From Siphonobacter aquaeclarae (lineage in GTDB: Bacteria > Bacteroidota > Bacteroidia > Cytophagales > Spirosomataceae): a stretch of 64,000 nucleotides of DNA. The position numbers and the translations under genes were made by a program. How positions within the stretch are numbered: the first letter of the stretch is position 1; each line of letters starts with the position of its first letter. The stretch is from NCBI RefSeq assembly GCF_900103285.1, contig NZ_FNGS01000002.1:474064-538063 (forward strand), in the 5' to 3' direction. Shown in pieces: positions 51,747 through 61,356 of this stretch. The notes beneath the pieces were generated by a model. The model was not told the DNA's origin. It made no database searches and was given only the letters and a program-made list of their open reading frames with translations.

Positions 51747-54700
51747 TCAGAATGAGACGTTTAAGCCAAAAGTGTAGGTACGCGGCACGGGGATGTCGTT
51801 GACATTGATCCGCTCGGGATCAGGCCCCTGGAACTTCCGCGCCTTCACCCAGAAGAGGTTTTCGGCCATGAGGTACAGGCGGAGGCTACCCAGCCCGAAG
51901 CGCTCGTTGAACACCTTCGGCACATTGAAGCCAAGCTGTACATTCCGGAGTTTGAAGTACGACGTGTTGACGTTGAAGTAGTCGGAAGTACGGGTTTCGT
52001 CGTTTCCGTCCGACAGCGTCAGGGCAGGTACTGCCGAGGTCGGGTTCTGCGCTGTCCAGGCCTTGAATACGCCCGGCCCGACGTTGTCTCTTCCCCGGAT
52101 AAAATCATTGTAGAACGTGTAGGGATCAAAGCCCGTGCGGCCGGCAATACCCGATCCGAATACCGACAGATCAAAGTTTTTATAGCCGATGTCGATGCGG
52201 GCGCTGTACTCCAGGCCCGGGAGCGTTGTCCCGAAAAATTCCTGATCGAGGGAGTTGATGACGCCGTCGCCATTGAGGTCCCGGTACCGGATACGTCCCG
52301 GCGCTGCGCCTACCTGTTTGGCGTGGCCGTCTACTTCAGACTGATTCTGGAAGATGCCGTCTGTCCGGTACCCGAAGAGATCGAGTTGGGAATGGCCGAT
52401 GATCGTCGTCACAGCATTACCCGCGAAGGCCGAACGTACTTCTTCCGGCAGTACCGTAATCTTGTCGCGGAAGCGGGCGAAGTTGGCAAAGAGGCTGTAG
52501 GTAAAGTCACCAACCGGCTTTCCATGATACCCGAGGGAAAGCTCAAAGCCTTTGTTCGTCTTCGTCGCACCGTTGACAAAACGCAGCTGCCCTTCACCCA
52601 CCGCCGATGCTACCGGCGGCTTGATGAGGATATCCCGGGTCTGGCGGGTGAAGTAATCGAATGATCCATAGAGACTTCCGTTGAGGAAGGCGAAATCTAC
52701 CCCGACGTTGAGTTCGTCTGTCGTTTCCCATTTCAACGCCGTATTGGAGCCCTGGGTCTGGACAAAGCCGGAGGGCAGCGTCCCGCTTTTCGAACCGTTC
52801 AGGTCATAGGCCGTACCTACGTTCCAGTATTGATCGAAGAAGGGATTATGCCCGTTGGTCACCTGCGACGCCAGCGTACCATACCGGGCTTCGAACAGAC
52901 CGAAGCGGGCGAGGTCGCCAATATCCTGGTTACCAATCCGGCCGACACCGGCGCGTACTTTCAGGCTGCTGATAGCTTTTACGTTCGAAAGGAACGCTTC
53001 CTTATCCAGTCTCCAGCCGACCGACGCCGCCGGGAAAAAGCCGTACCGGTTCTGGTCCCCGAAGCGGGAAGACCCATCCCGGCGGAGTGTCAGCGCGGCC
53101 AGGTACCGGTCCGAGAAGGCATAGTCGACGCGGGCAAACTGGGAGAGCAGGCGGGAGCCAGTCGACGTACCCATGCTGCTCGCATTCCCCGACGCCGCGC
53201 TCAGCACGAAGTAGTCTTCCGACTGTACGGCAAAGTTTTCGCGGTACGAAACAACGTCGTCGAGGTTATCGCGGATGGCTTCCATCCCGGCCAGAAACTT
53301 GAACTGATGCTGGTTCAGGTTGAGGGCATACCGCAGGGTATTCGTCCACGTGAGGCTGAGGAACTTGTTGGTGGTCAGCGTCATGTTGTTGAGCGAACGC
53401 GCAATGAATCCTTCGGTAAACGACTGTTCGATGTTTTTGAAGGAATACCCGGCATTATCCATCCCGACAGACGTCCGGAGGACGAGGTCTTTCACCGGTT
53501 CAATCTCCGCATATACATTGCCGAACAGGAAGGTACGCTTCGTTTTGTCCCAGCGGTTGATGTACTGCATGTGAAGCGGGTTGTTCCGGTCGGAATACCC
53601 GGAGCCGAGCGGCCCGGCAAACTCCCCGGTTTTGGTGTAGACGGGGATCGTCGGGGCGAGGGTAATGGCCAGGCCGGGCGTCGGCGCGCCGCCGAGGTCG
53701 GTTGCGGCAGGCGTTTCCTTCGACGACGTCGCCTGGAGGTTCATACCGAACTTGAAACGACCGTCCCATTTGCTCAATTGCCCGTTTACGCGGCCGGTCA
53801 TCCGCTCGTAGCCCGTATACTTCAGCATTCCCGAATTCCGGAGATAGCTGACGTTCACGGCAATAGAGGCATTTTTCGTGCCGCTGGAGATCGTCAGGTC
53901 GTTGTTGGTGACAATACCCCGCTGGTAAAGTTCCTTCTGCCAGTCAGTATCGCCGACGGGTACATTGGGATCTCCGCCGACGTACGGCTTCACCGTTACC
54001 TTGTTCAGGACCGGGTTGTTGTAGTCTTTGTTCCAGTCGAAATCATAAATCTCACCGTATCCCGAAGCCGGGTCTACCTTGTCGTTGACAGAGGCCTGCC
54101 ACAGCGCCCGGCCGCGGTCGGCTGCGTTCAGCATCTTAAAGCGTTCCGGTTTTTCGGTTTGTGCGGAGATACTGGAGTTCAGCTGGACGGTTACTTTTCC
54201 GTCGGTGTTCCCGCCGTTTTTGGTGGTGACGATGATGACGCCGTTGGAAGCCCGCGCCCCGTAGATCGACGCCGAAGAGGCATCCTTCAATACCTGTACC
54301 GACTGTATGGTACTGGCATTCAGGCTCTGGAATACCTGGCTGCGCTTCGTCGGCACGCCGTCGATGACATACAGCGGGTCGTTATTCCCCAGGGTATTCG
54401 CCCCGCGAATGAGGATACGGCTGCTTTCTCCGGAGGCACTACCGGTTTTTTCGATGTATAACCCCGGCACCCGCCCCTGTAAAGCCTGCATGGGGTTACC
54501 GGAGGTCGTGTTTTTGATGGAGGCGACTTCTACCACGGCTACGGCTCCGGTCAGGTCTTCTTTCCGGGAAGTGGTATACCCGAGGACGACTACCTCCGCC
54601 AGCTGGCTACCGGCGACGAGGGCGATGGAGACGTTCGTTAACCCCGCAACGGCTACTTCCTGCGTCGTATACCCGATGTAGGAGACTTTGAGCGACTTTG

Positions 54701-54899
54701 CATTATCGGCAACACGGAGGGAGAATTTCCCCTGCGGGTCGGTGACAGTACCGGTGGTGGTACCGGTGACGACGATGCTGGCGCCGACGAGGGGTTCGTT
54801 CGTTTTCGAATCGAACACCGATCCGGTCAGCACCCGCTGGGCCACCGCCACCTGGACGGTCGTCCACAGGATAATCAGCGTAAATAGATACTTGTTCAT
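51747..54899 (-). CDS. SusC/RagA TonB-dependent transporter
   Basis: 1050 residues. A signal peptide precedes a carboxypeptidase-like domain (VLTGSVFDSKTNEPLVGASI). Then come a TonB box (AEVVVLGYTTSRKEDLTGAV), the plug with the SusC signature LQGRVPGLYIEKTGSASGES and GNNDPLYVIDGVP, and a 22-strand barrel ending GRTYTFGLNVSF-like (PRTYTFGLNVSF). It imports the oligosaccharide captured by SusD across the outer membrane. Two small hairpins precede its start, as often seen before susC genes. Confidence 0.95.
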   Translation of the reverse strand: MNKYLFTLIILWTTVQVAVAQRVLTGSVFDSKTNEPLVGASIVVTGTTTGTVTDPQGKFSLRVADNAKSLKVSYIGYTTQEVAVAGLTNVSIALVAGSQLAEVVVLGYTTSRKEDLTGAVAVVEVASIKNTTSGNPMQALQGRVPGLYIEKTGSASGESSRILIRGANTLGNNDPLYVIDGVPTKRSQVFQSLNASTIQSVQVLKDASSASIYGARASNGVIIVTTKNGGNTDGKVTVQLNSSISAQTEKPERFKMLNAADRGRALWQASVNDKVDPASGYGEIYDFDWNKDYNNPVLNKVTVKPYVGGDPNVPVGDTDWQKELYQRGIVTNNDLTISSGTKNASIAVNVSYLRNSGMLKYTGYERMTGRVNGQLSKWDGRFKFGMNLQATSSKETPAATDLGGAPTPGLAITLAPTIPVYTKTGEFAGPLGSGYSDRNNPLHMQYINRWDKTKRTFLFGNVYAEIEPVKDLVLRTSVGMDNAGYSFKNIEQSFTEGFIARSLNNMTLTTNKFLSLTWTNTLRYALNLNQHQFKFLAGMEAIRDNLDDVVSYRENFAVQSEDYFVLSAASGNASSMGTSTGSRLLSQFARVDYAFSDRYLAALTLRRDGSSRFGDQNRYGFFPAASVGWRLDKEAFLSNVKAISSLKVRAGVGRIGNQDIGDLARFGLFEARYGTLASQVTNGHNPFFDQYWNVGTAYDLNGSKSGTLPSGFVQTQGSNTALKWETTDELNVGVDFAFLNGSLYGSFDYFTRQTRDILIKPPVASAVGEGQLRFVNGATKTNKGFELSLGYHGKPVGDFTYSLFANFARFRDKITVLPEEVRSAFAGNAVTTIIGHSQLDLFGYRTDGIFQNQSEVDGHAKQVGAAPGRIRYRDLNGDGVINSLDQEFFGTTLPGLEYSARIDIGYKNFDLSVFGSGIAGRTGFDPYTFYNDFIRGRDNVGPGVFKAWTAQNPTSAVPALTLSDGNDETRTSDYFNVNTSYFKLRNVQLGFNVPKVFNERFGLGSLRLYLMAENLFWVKARKFQGPDPERINVNDIPVPRTYTFGLNVSF

Positions 54900-54936
54900 A
54901 GGCGTTTACAGAAAGATTAGCGATAAAAGAGAGAAT

Positions 54937-54974
54937 GGAGGGGCAAAGCAGTTCCTCCCGCACAGCAGGTGCGG
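54937..54974 (-). other. Two mutually exclusive hairpins before susC
   Basis: CCGCAC (54958-54963) pairs with GTGCGG (54969-54974). GGAGG (54937-54941) can pair with CCTCC (54954-54958). They share one base and lie 38-75 bases before the susC start, in the 100-base gap after the fructokinase. Possible mRNA processing or attenuation site. Confidence 0.5.
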
Positions 54975-54999
54975 TTAGTCAATCCGGTCAGGGAATGGG

Positions 55000-55890
55000 T
55001 TATCCGGCGGTCACAGTCATCAGTTTTCGGATGTCGGCGTCGGTGTATGAAGGCGTAGCTCCGCGCTGCGTCGCAACATAGGCGCCTGTCGCGCAGGCAA
55101 TATCCAGCGCTTCTTTCGGGTCACGGTCGAGGTGGTACAGCAACGCCGCCAGGAAGGAATCTCCGGCGCCGATGGTATCCTGTACATCAACCGTCAGGCC
55201 GGGGCTTTCCCAAAACTGCCCGTTGTGCCAGAGGCAGGCGCCGTTTTCACCCCGGGTGACGCAGACGGTCCGTACACCGAAGCGGTCAGCCAGGTGGCGC
55301 ATCGCGGTTTCCTCGTCGCCGGGATACTCATACCAGGAAGTCACCTCCGCCAGTTCATGGTGGTTCATCTTGACGATATCCGCGTGCTGAAGGAGGTATT
55401 CGACTATGCTCCGGGTATAATGCGGAGGCCGCAGGTTGATGTCGAATACCTTCCGGCGGGCATTATTCAGGAGGGCGTAAAGGGTTTCCCGGCTTTTCGG
55501 GCTGCGGGCGCCGAGGCTGCCGAAAAGGAAAAAATCGGCGGCGGCGACACGTTGGCTGAGGTCTTCGTCCCAGTGAATGTAATCCCAGGCCACCGGCTGG
55601 ACGATCTGGTAGGTAACCTCGTTGCGGTCGCTTACGTTGGCTTTCACGACACCGGTCAGGTGTGTTTTGCCCCGCCGGATGGTTTCGTCCGGAATACCTT
55701 TTTCCCGGAGAAAATCCAGCAGCTCGATGCCCAGTTCGTCTTCCCCCACCCTGCTGATCAGCACGGCGTCGAATCCGCTCTGCCGGGCATGAAAGGCGAC
55801 ATTGAAGGGCGCTCCTCCGGCCTGGCGGCCCGAAGGAAGAATGTCCCAGAGAATTTCTCCAAAACAAACCATCGTCGGTTGTGAACTCAT
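55000..55890 (-). CDS. PfkB-family fructokinase
   Basis: 296 residues. The N-terminal FGEILWDILPSGRQAGGAPF is the sugar-binding signature of bacterial fructokinases. The C-terminal VDVQDTIGAGDSFLAALLYH contains the anion hole and catalytic Asp. It phosphorylates cytoplasmic fructose to fructose-6-phosphate. It starts three bases after the transporter stop and precedes susC by 100 bases, in the same operon. Confidence 0.92.
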   Translation of the reverse strand: MSSQPTMVCFGEILWDILPSGRQAGGAPFNVAFHARQSGFDAVLISRVGEDELGIELLDFLREKGIPDETIRRGKTHLTGVVKANVSDRNEVTYQIVQPVAWDYIHWDEDLSQRVAAADFFLFGSLGARSPKSRETLYALLNNARRKVFDINLRPPHYTRSIVEYLLQHADIVKMNHHELAEVTSWYEYPGDEETAMRHLADRFGVRTVCVTRGENGACLWHNGQFWESPGLTVDVQDTIGAGDSFLAALLYHLDRDPKEALDIACATGAYVATQRGATPSYTDADIRKLMTVTAG

Positions 55891-55893
55891 TTT

Positions 55894-57207
55894 CTAGTGA
55901 ATGACAAGCGTTTTTTCAATCTGTTCGAGACTCGTCCCTTTGGTTTCGGGCATGACTTTCCAGACAAACAGCAGCTGGAGAAACATCATGACCGCGAAAA
56001 AGAGGAAGGTGTGGCCCCCGCCCAGTTTTTCGGCGAAATAAGGAAAGGTGAAAGCAATGACGGTGGCCATCAGCCAGTGGGTGAAGCTGCCGAGCGCCTG
56101 GCCTTTGGCACGGACGCTGTTCGGGAATATCTCCGAAATAAATACCCAGATAACCGCTCCCTGGGAGAAGGCGAAAAAGGCGATGTAGACAAAGAGGAAG
56201 ACCGGTACGCCGTCGAACTGCTGGGTATAAAACGCCCGGGACACCAGGCCCAGCGTGGCAATGACGCCGAACGAGCCGATGAGCATGAGTGTCCGGCGGC
56301 CAAACCGGTCGATGACGTTCATCGCCAGCAGCGTAAACCCGAAGTTGACCAGGCCGATGCCGGCCGTCGACAGCAGCGAAGAGCTCTTACCCAGCCCGGC
56401 CATCTCGAAAATACGCGGGGCATAATAAATGATCGCGTTGATACCGGAAACCTGGTTGAAGAAGGCAAAAACGATCGCGAGAAAGACCGGAAAGCGGTTT
56501 TCTTTCGCCCACAGGTTTCCGGAAGAAACAGCGGACTGCAGGCGGGCGGATTGAATGGCGAGAATATCCTGATCCACGGTATCCGGGCTCACGACTGCCA
56601 GTACCGCCCGCGCGCCGGCTACGTCGCCGCGGTTGGTAATCAGCCAGCGGGGACTCTCCGGTACGCGGAAAAGCAGCAGGAAAAACAGCAGGGACGGCAC
56701 CGCCTGTACGCCCAGCATCCAGCGCCAGGCGTTGTCTCCCAGGTTTTCAAAGAGGTAATTCGAGAGATAGGCGATCAGAATACCGAAGACTACGTTGAAC
56801 TGGAAGAGGGCGACCATCTTTCCACGCGAACGTGCCGGAGAAATTTCAGAGATATACAGCGGCGCAGTAACCGACGAAGCCCCTACTCCCAGGCCTCCCA
56901 GAAAACGGAAAATGAGAAATGGAACCCAGGAAGGCGATACGGCAGCTCCGATCGATGACACGAGGTACAGCGCGGCGATGCCGAAGAGCGTATTCCGGCG
57001 GCCGAAGCGGTCTGACGGTATCCCACCCGTCAGCGCGCCGAGTACTGTACCGATCAGCGCGATGGAGACCGTCAGGCCGTGTTCGAATACATCGAGGTGC
57101 CAGAGCTGCTGGATGGCCCGTTCTGCGCCGGAAATAACCGCGGTATCAAACCCGAACAGAAACCCGCCGAGTGCAATGACAACAGACCAGAGGAAGACTT
57201 TTTTCAT
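55894..57207 (-). CDS. Sugar-porter MFS transporter (probable fructose importer)
   Basis: 437 residues from ATG 57207; the frame extends to a TTG at 57225. Twelve membrane segments carry sugar-porter signatures: GFLFGFDTAVISGA, SDRFGRRNTL, FRVPESPRWL, QVSGINAIIYYAPRIF, DRFGRRTLMLIG and the final PETKGTSLEQIE. In the fructan locus it is the inner-membrane importer that feeds the adjacent fructokinase. First gene of the operon, with the putative regulator sites upstream. Confidence 0.93.
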   Translation of the reverse strand: MKKVFLWSVVIALGGFLFGFDTAVISGAERAIQQLWHLDVFEHGLTVSIALIGTVLGALTGGIPSDRFGRRNTLFGIAALYLVSSIGAAVSPSWVPFLIFRFLGGLGVGASSVTAPLYISEISPARSRGKMVALFQFNVVFGILIAYLSNYLFENLGDNAWRWMLGVQAVPSLLFFLLLFRVPESPRWLITNRGDVAGARAVLAVVSPDTVDQDILAIQSARLQSAVSSGNLWAKENRFPVFLAIVFAFFNQVSGINAIIYYAPRIFEMAGLGKSSSLLSTAGIGLVNFGFTLLAMNVIDRFGRRTLMLIGSFGVIATLGLVSRAFYTQQFDGVPVFLFVYIAFFAFSQGAVIWVFISEIFPNSVRAKGQALGSFTHWLMATVIAFTFPYFAEKLGGGHTFLFFAVMMFLQLLFVWKVMPETKGTSLEQIEKTLVIH

Positions 57208-57248
57208 ACAGGAATTTTTGACCAAAATTGGCCGTCTTCCTCCCGCTG

Positions 57249-57278
57249 ATAGTTAAAGGAAATCTCAAAATAGTTAAA
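57249..57278. repeat. Second direct repeat in the fructan operon leader
   Basis: ATAGTTAAA at 57249-57257 and 57270-57278, 21 bases apart, between the putative promoter and the transporter start. It could be a further protein site or overlap an alternative -7 box (TATTTTGA on the minus strand). Confidence 0.55.
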
Positions 57279-57338
57279 CTTTGATGCATGCCGCCGCCGA
57301 CCCGCCAAATCCCTCAGAAACAAGGTTTTTGTATTTTT

Positions 57339-57399
57339 TGAAGATACTTTTGACCTTTCGGTTCTTTCAGTTTTGTTACACGGTTTTCAGTTTTGTTAC
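57339..57399 (-). promoter_or_regulatory. Putative hybrid-regulator binding site and promoter of the fructan operon
   Basis: On the minus strand, GTAACAAAACTGAAA occurs twice (57399-57385 and 57379-57365), exactly 20 bases apart. The -7-like TATCTTCA (57346-57339) begins 18 bases after the second copy. Two 15-base direct repeats on the same helix face next to a promoter are what is expected for a dimeric AraC-type activator. The adjacent hybrid sensor has such a domain. Confidence 0.7.
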
Positions 57400-57403
57400 G
57401 TCT

Positions 57404-60127
57404 TCAGCGCTGCGCGTGCAAATTTTTAAACTCTGAGGGTGAAATGTTGTACTTCGCCTTGAAGGCCGTAGAGAAATACGTGGGCGACGAGAATCCTACC
57501 CGATAGGCTACCTCCGCGATGGTCACCGGTTCCGAAACCAGCAGATGCCGCGCCCGCGTCAGGCGGATGTTCTGGATAAAGTCTGTCACGCCGCAATCAA
57601 GGAGGGCTTTGACCTTGCGGTACAGCTGCACGCGGGAGAGCCCCATTTCCCGCGCGAGCTCGTCGACGCTCATGTCGGAGCGCTGCAGGTTTTTCTCTAC
57701 GAGTTCAGTCAGGTCCTGGATGAATTTCCGGTCGGTTCGCTGGGTCACCGGCACGGACGTATCGATCGACAGTTCCCGCCGGAAATGTTCACGAACAAGC
57801 TCCCTGTTCTTCAGAAGCGTTTGCAGGCTTTCGAGCAGGAACGTCGGGTCAAAGGGTTTGGTCAGGTATAGATCGGCTCCTGTCCGAACCCCTTCGATCT
57901 GCTGGTCCGACGCCGAGCGGGCCGTCAGCAGTACCAGGGGAATGTGGGACGTGCGCCAGTCCTGTTTCAGGGCTTCGGCGATTTCCAGGCCGCTTCTGCC
58001 GGGGAGCATCACGTCCGATACAATCAGATCGGGTAATGTATCAATGGCCAGAGACAGGCCGCTTTCGCCGTCGGCTGCCTCGACTACCTGAAAACGGGCG
58101 CCGAGTTTCCGCGCCAGGAAAGAACGGAGTTCGTCGTTGTCCTCGATGAGGAGTACCGTCGCCGAACCTTCTGCCGATACCGGTAACGCCTCCTCCGGCT
58201 GCCGTTCTTCGTCCGTCCATTCCGCGACGGAAGCTGCCGGAAGCGCTTCGGCTTGATCGGGCAACAGCGCCGGCTTTCCGGCCGGCATGCTGATTTCAAA
58301 CGTACTGCCTTTGCCCGGCGTACTGCGCACCGAAATAGACCCGTGGTGCAATTGAACCAGCTCCCTGGCAAGCGCCAGGCCAATGCCTGAACTCATCGGA
58401 GACGGGGTCTTTCCCTGGTAAAACCATTCAAAAATATGCCGCTGCTCCTCCTCTGAAATACCGGGGCCGGTATCTTCCACGCGCAGGCGGACGGAGTCTC
58501 CGGCGGGTTGTAGCACAACTGTAATCGTTCCCTGATCAGGCGTATACTTAAAGGCATTGGCAAGGAGGTTGAAAACGGCCTTGTCGAGCAGGTTGGCGTC
58601 GAACCACACCGGAATCCGGGCCTCCGACGGGAGAAACCGCAATTGAATACCCCGCTGCCGGGCGGTCTTTTCAAATGCCGGAATAATCTTGCGGATAAAG
58701 TCGACCAGGTCTTGCTCTGCAATGCGGACCGGCATTTTCCCGACTTCAATCTTCCGGAAATCCATCAGCTGGTTGATGAGCTTGAGAAGAAGGCGGGCAT
58801 TTCGCCGGACCACCTCGAGGTCTTTCCGATGAGACGGCGCCAGGTCCGGCGCAGCGAGCAATTCATCCACCGGACCGAGAATCAGCGTCAGCGGCGTCCG
58901 GAGTTCGTGTGAGAAGTTCGTAAAAAAGCGAAGTTTGACTTCGGTAGATTCCCTTGCCTGATCGGCCATTTCGGCGATGCGGTTGCGTTGGGCGGAGATC
59001 TCCGCGTTCTGTTTTTCCAGGGTCCGGGAGAAACGGCGATTCTGACGGAGTGATCTATACGCAATCAACGCAAAAGCCAGCGCCGCCAGCAGAGACGCCC
59101 CGACAATGTACAGTACCGTTTGCTGGCTGGTGTACAGCCGGGTTTGCTCCTGGATTCGCTCCTGCTGCCGGTGGATGTCGTGTTGCTGGCTGACGATCTT
59201 CTCCGACTGCTGCTTCAGAATATGGACGTTGGTCGAATCAATGACGAGGGTGCCAAGTATGTTTTCCTTTTCATAAGGCTCTTTCCGGAGAATCTTCAGG
59301 GCGGTGCGAATGGCCTCTTCTCCGCCTGTGGGGTACAGCAGGGTACCTGCAAAGACGCCATCCTGCACAAACTGGATCCCGCCGCTGGCGCCCGAAAGCC
59401 CGTCGACCCCGACTATCTTCACCCGGTGCTCCAGTCCCAGTTCTTTGCAAACCAGGTACGCACCGAGCGCCATGCGGTCGTTGTGCGCAAAAATCAGGTC
59501 CGTTTCCGGGTGGGCTTTCAGGACGGCGGGCAGGCGGGGCATGACGTATTTGCGCTCCCAGTCGCCGTTGACCGTCGCCACCACCCGAATCCCCGGATAG
59601 GCTTTCAGTGCCGATACAAATGCCGAGTGCCGCTCGCTTGCCGCCGATGCCGAAGGCGTACCCGTGATTTCGAGTACATTTCCCTGTTTATGGAGCAACT
59701 CGCCAACATACTGCCCGGCCGTCCGGCCGATCTGGAGGTTATCGCCGCCGACATATGACGTATAGAGCTTGGAGTTGGTCCGCCTGTCGACAATAATAAC
59801 CGGTATTCCCCTGTTGAAAACTTCTTCGACGAGCGGAGTGATGGGTTCGGCTTCGTTGGGGGATATGATGAGGAGGTCGATGCCTTCGTCCATCAACTCC
59901 CGTATCTGGCGGATCTGAAGCTGGCTGTCGTCGTGGGCGTCTTTCAGAATCAGGCGGACGCCGGGATGAAAGCTCAGTTCTTTTTCCATGCTTTCCTGCA
60001 TGGCTTTCCGCCATTCGTCTCCGTTGGTACACTGGGCAAAGCCGATGGTATACTGCTTTTCATTCGGGCCGGGGGTACATCCCGCGAAAATTCCGATGAA
60101 AAAGGAAAGGAGGGCGACGTATTTCAA
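57404..60127 (-). CDS. Hybrid two-component system regulator with periplasmic sugar-binding sensor
   Basis: 907 residues. The start appears to be TTG 60127, as no ATG precedes the signal sequence. A Cys at residue 17 (IGIFAGC) may be lipidated. A periplasmic-binding-protein type I domain (about 25-300: TIGFAQCTNGDEWRKAMQES, AHNDRMALGAYLV) is followed by one membrane helix (about 340), HisKA (FFTNFSHELRTPLTLILGPV), HATPase, receiver (IEDNDELRSFL, SDVMLPG) and C-terminal AraC HTH. This is the layout of the B. thetaiotaomicron fructose sensor BT1754, so a free fructose signal is inferred. Promoter-like TACTTTTA lies about 30 bases upstream. Confidence 0.94.
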   Translation of the reverse strand: MKYVALLSFFIGIFAGCTPGPNEKQYTIGFAQCTNGDEWRKAMQESMEKELSFHPGVRLILKDAHDDSQLQIRQIRELMDEGIDLLIISPNEAEPITPLVEEVFNRGIPVIIVDRRTNSKLYTSYVGGDNLQIGRTAGQYVGELLHKQGNVLEITGTPSASAASERHSAFVSALKAYPGIRVVATVNGDWERKYVMPRLPAVLKAHPETDLIFAHNDRMALGAYLVCKELGLEHRVKIVGVDGLSGASGGIQFVQDGVFAGTLLYPTGGEEAIRTALKILRKEPYEKENILGTLVIDSTNVHILKQQSEKIVSQQHDIHRQQERIQEQTRLYTSQQTVLYIVGASLLAALAFALIAYRSLRQNRRFSRTLEKQNAEISAQRNRIAEMADQARESTEVKLRFFTNFSHELRTPLTLILGPVDELLAAPDLAPSHRKDLEVVRRNARLLLKLINQLMDFRKIEVGKMPVRIAEQDLVDFIRKIIPAFEKTARQRGIQLRFLPSEARIPVWFDANLLDKAVFNLLANAFKYTPDQGTITVVLQPAGDSVRLRVEDTGPGISEEEQRHIFEWFYQGKTPSPMSSGIGLALARELVQLHHGSISVRSTPGKGSTFEISMPAGKPALLPDQAEALPAASVAEWTDEERQPEEALPVSAEGSATVLLIEDNDELRSFLARKLGARFQVVEAADGESGLSLAIDTLPDLIVSDVMLPGRSGLEIAEALKQDWRTSHIPLVLLTARSASDQQIEGVRTGADLYLTKPFDPTFLLESLQTLLKNRELVREHFRRELSIDTSVPVTQRTDRKFIQDLTELVEKNLQRSDMSVDELAREMGLSRVQLYRKVKALLDCGVTDFIQNIRLTRARHLLVSEPVTIAEVAYRVGFSSPTYFSTAFKAKYNISPSEFKNLHAQR

Positions 60128-60426
60128 CGAGGTATTGTCTAAGTGTTCTGTAAAAGTAGCGCTTCTTTTTTATTCCCCTCCGGGGGAAGAAGCAGCTTCA
60201 TCCGCTCGGAAATACACACGCTGCCCGGCCGGTATTTCGCAAGCGGTTTTACGGCAGATTGAGGGCGGTTCGCTGTCGGATTCTTCCGGCTCCCCTTTCT
60301 TTTTTTGTCCGGCACCTCACTGACAGGATACGTTTGCATCGTCGGAACGCTGTCCGGCACAGGAAAAGTGAACAGCGCCGTCAACCTTCAACCTGCTATC
60401 ATATCCCTCATTTTGTATCAGTCGCC

Positions 60427-61338
60427 ATGTATCGTCTTCTTTTCTTCATCTGTCTTTCCGTCACTGCGGGAAACGCCCTCGCTCAGGGTGTCCCTCAGAG
60501 CCTCCCCTATCAGGGTATTGCCCGCAATGCTGCCGGGCAGCCGCTCGCCAATACGTCTATTACTGTCCGCCTGAGTATTCGCGATGCCCTTTCCGGCGGG
60601 AATACGCTGTACACCGAAACCAAAAGTGTCGCAACCAGCGGCTCCGGCCTGTATTCTCTGGTGATCCACGACGGCAGCGGCGCCTTTTCCGGTGACTGGA
60701 ATTCCATCAACTGGGCAGCGGGCGCCCGGTTTCTGAAAACGGAAATAGACCCGGCCAATGGTTCGTCCTTTCTGGATTTCGGGACGGTTCAGTTGCAGAG
60801 CGTGCCGTATGCGCTGACGGCGGGGAAGGCTGTGGATCAGAAGCTATCAGAGCTGAAGGACGTCAGTACATCCGCTCTTCTCCCGGGAGACCGCCTCGAG
60901 TGGAGCGGATCCGGTTGGAAAAACGCAGCGAAAAGTCAGACATATTCCTTCGCCGGACCGATACCCTCCCTTTCCGGGAACAATTCGGTCTATGTATTTG
61001 CCGGCCCGGCGGCAACGCTCGCTGTCACTTCTTCCGACCAGGTAATAAAAGGCGGTGCAGTAGCTCCGCTCGGGTTTCAGACCGGGGCAAGTCCGGCTAC
61101 GGTCCGGATCGGCATGGGTTACCAGCGAATCGATATTTCCGGGCAGCCCATCGTGAATTTCGTGGGAAGCAATTATGCCACCCACCGGCTGATTGCCGAA
61201 CGACGTACCTACTCCGCGTTCGGATCGGTGACTGGTCTGGCACCGGGCACCTACAAAGTTGGTATGGTAGTACTGAACGGAGCCCCAGCCGTTGTCAGTG
61301 ACAATGATTATGTCAACGGCTGGGTCACAGTAGAATAA
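60427..61338 (+). CDS. Secreted protein, first of a tandem duplicate
   Basis: 303 residues from ATG 60427 with signal peptide (MYRLLFFICLSVTAGNALAQ). The N-terminal domain (PYQGIARNAAGQPLANTSIT, LYTETKSVATSGSGLYSLVI, FLKTEIDPANGSSFLDFG) is frequent at the start of Bacteroidota surface and tail-fibre-like proteins. The C-terminal part (NNSVYVFAGPAATLAV to NDYVNGWVTVE) is shared with the next gene. No T9SS signal is seen. It belongs to a three-gene plus-strand cluster that runs towards the hybrid sensor at 63046. Confidence 0.8.
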   Translation: MYRLLFFICLSVTAGNALAQGVPQSLPYQGIARNAAGQPLANTSITVRLSIRDALSGGNTLYTETKSVATSGSGLYSLVIHDGSGAFSGDWNSINWAAGARFLKTEIDPANGSSFLDFGTVQLQSVPYALTAGKAVDQKLSELKDVSTSALLPGDRLEWSGSGWKNAAKSQTYSFAGPIPSLSGNNSVYVFAGPAATLAVTSSDQVIKGGAVAPLGFQTGASPATVRIGMGYQRIDISGQPIVNFVGSNYATHRLIAERRTYSAFGSVTGLAPGTYKVGMVVLNGAPAVVSDNDYVNGWVTVE

Positions 61339-61356
61339 TCTTTCCACCACATCATT

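Noticed and set aside
52830-54461. 543-residue plus-strand open frame
   Set aside because: Antisense to susC, which has clear plug and barrel motifs; the open frame is a product of GC-rich codon usage.
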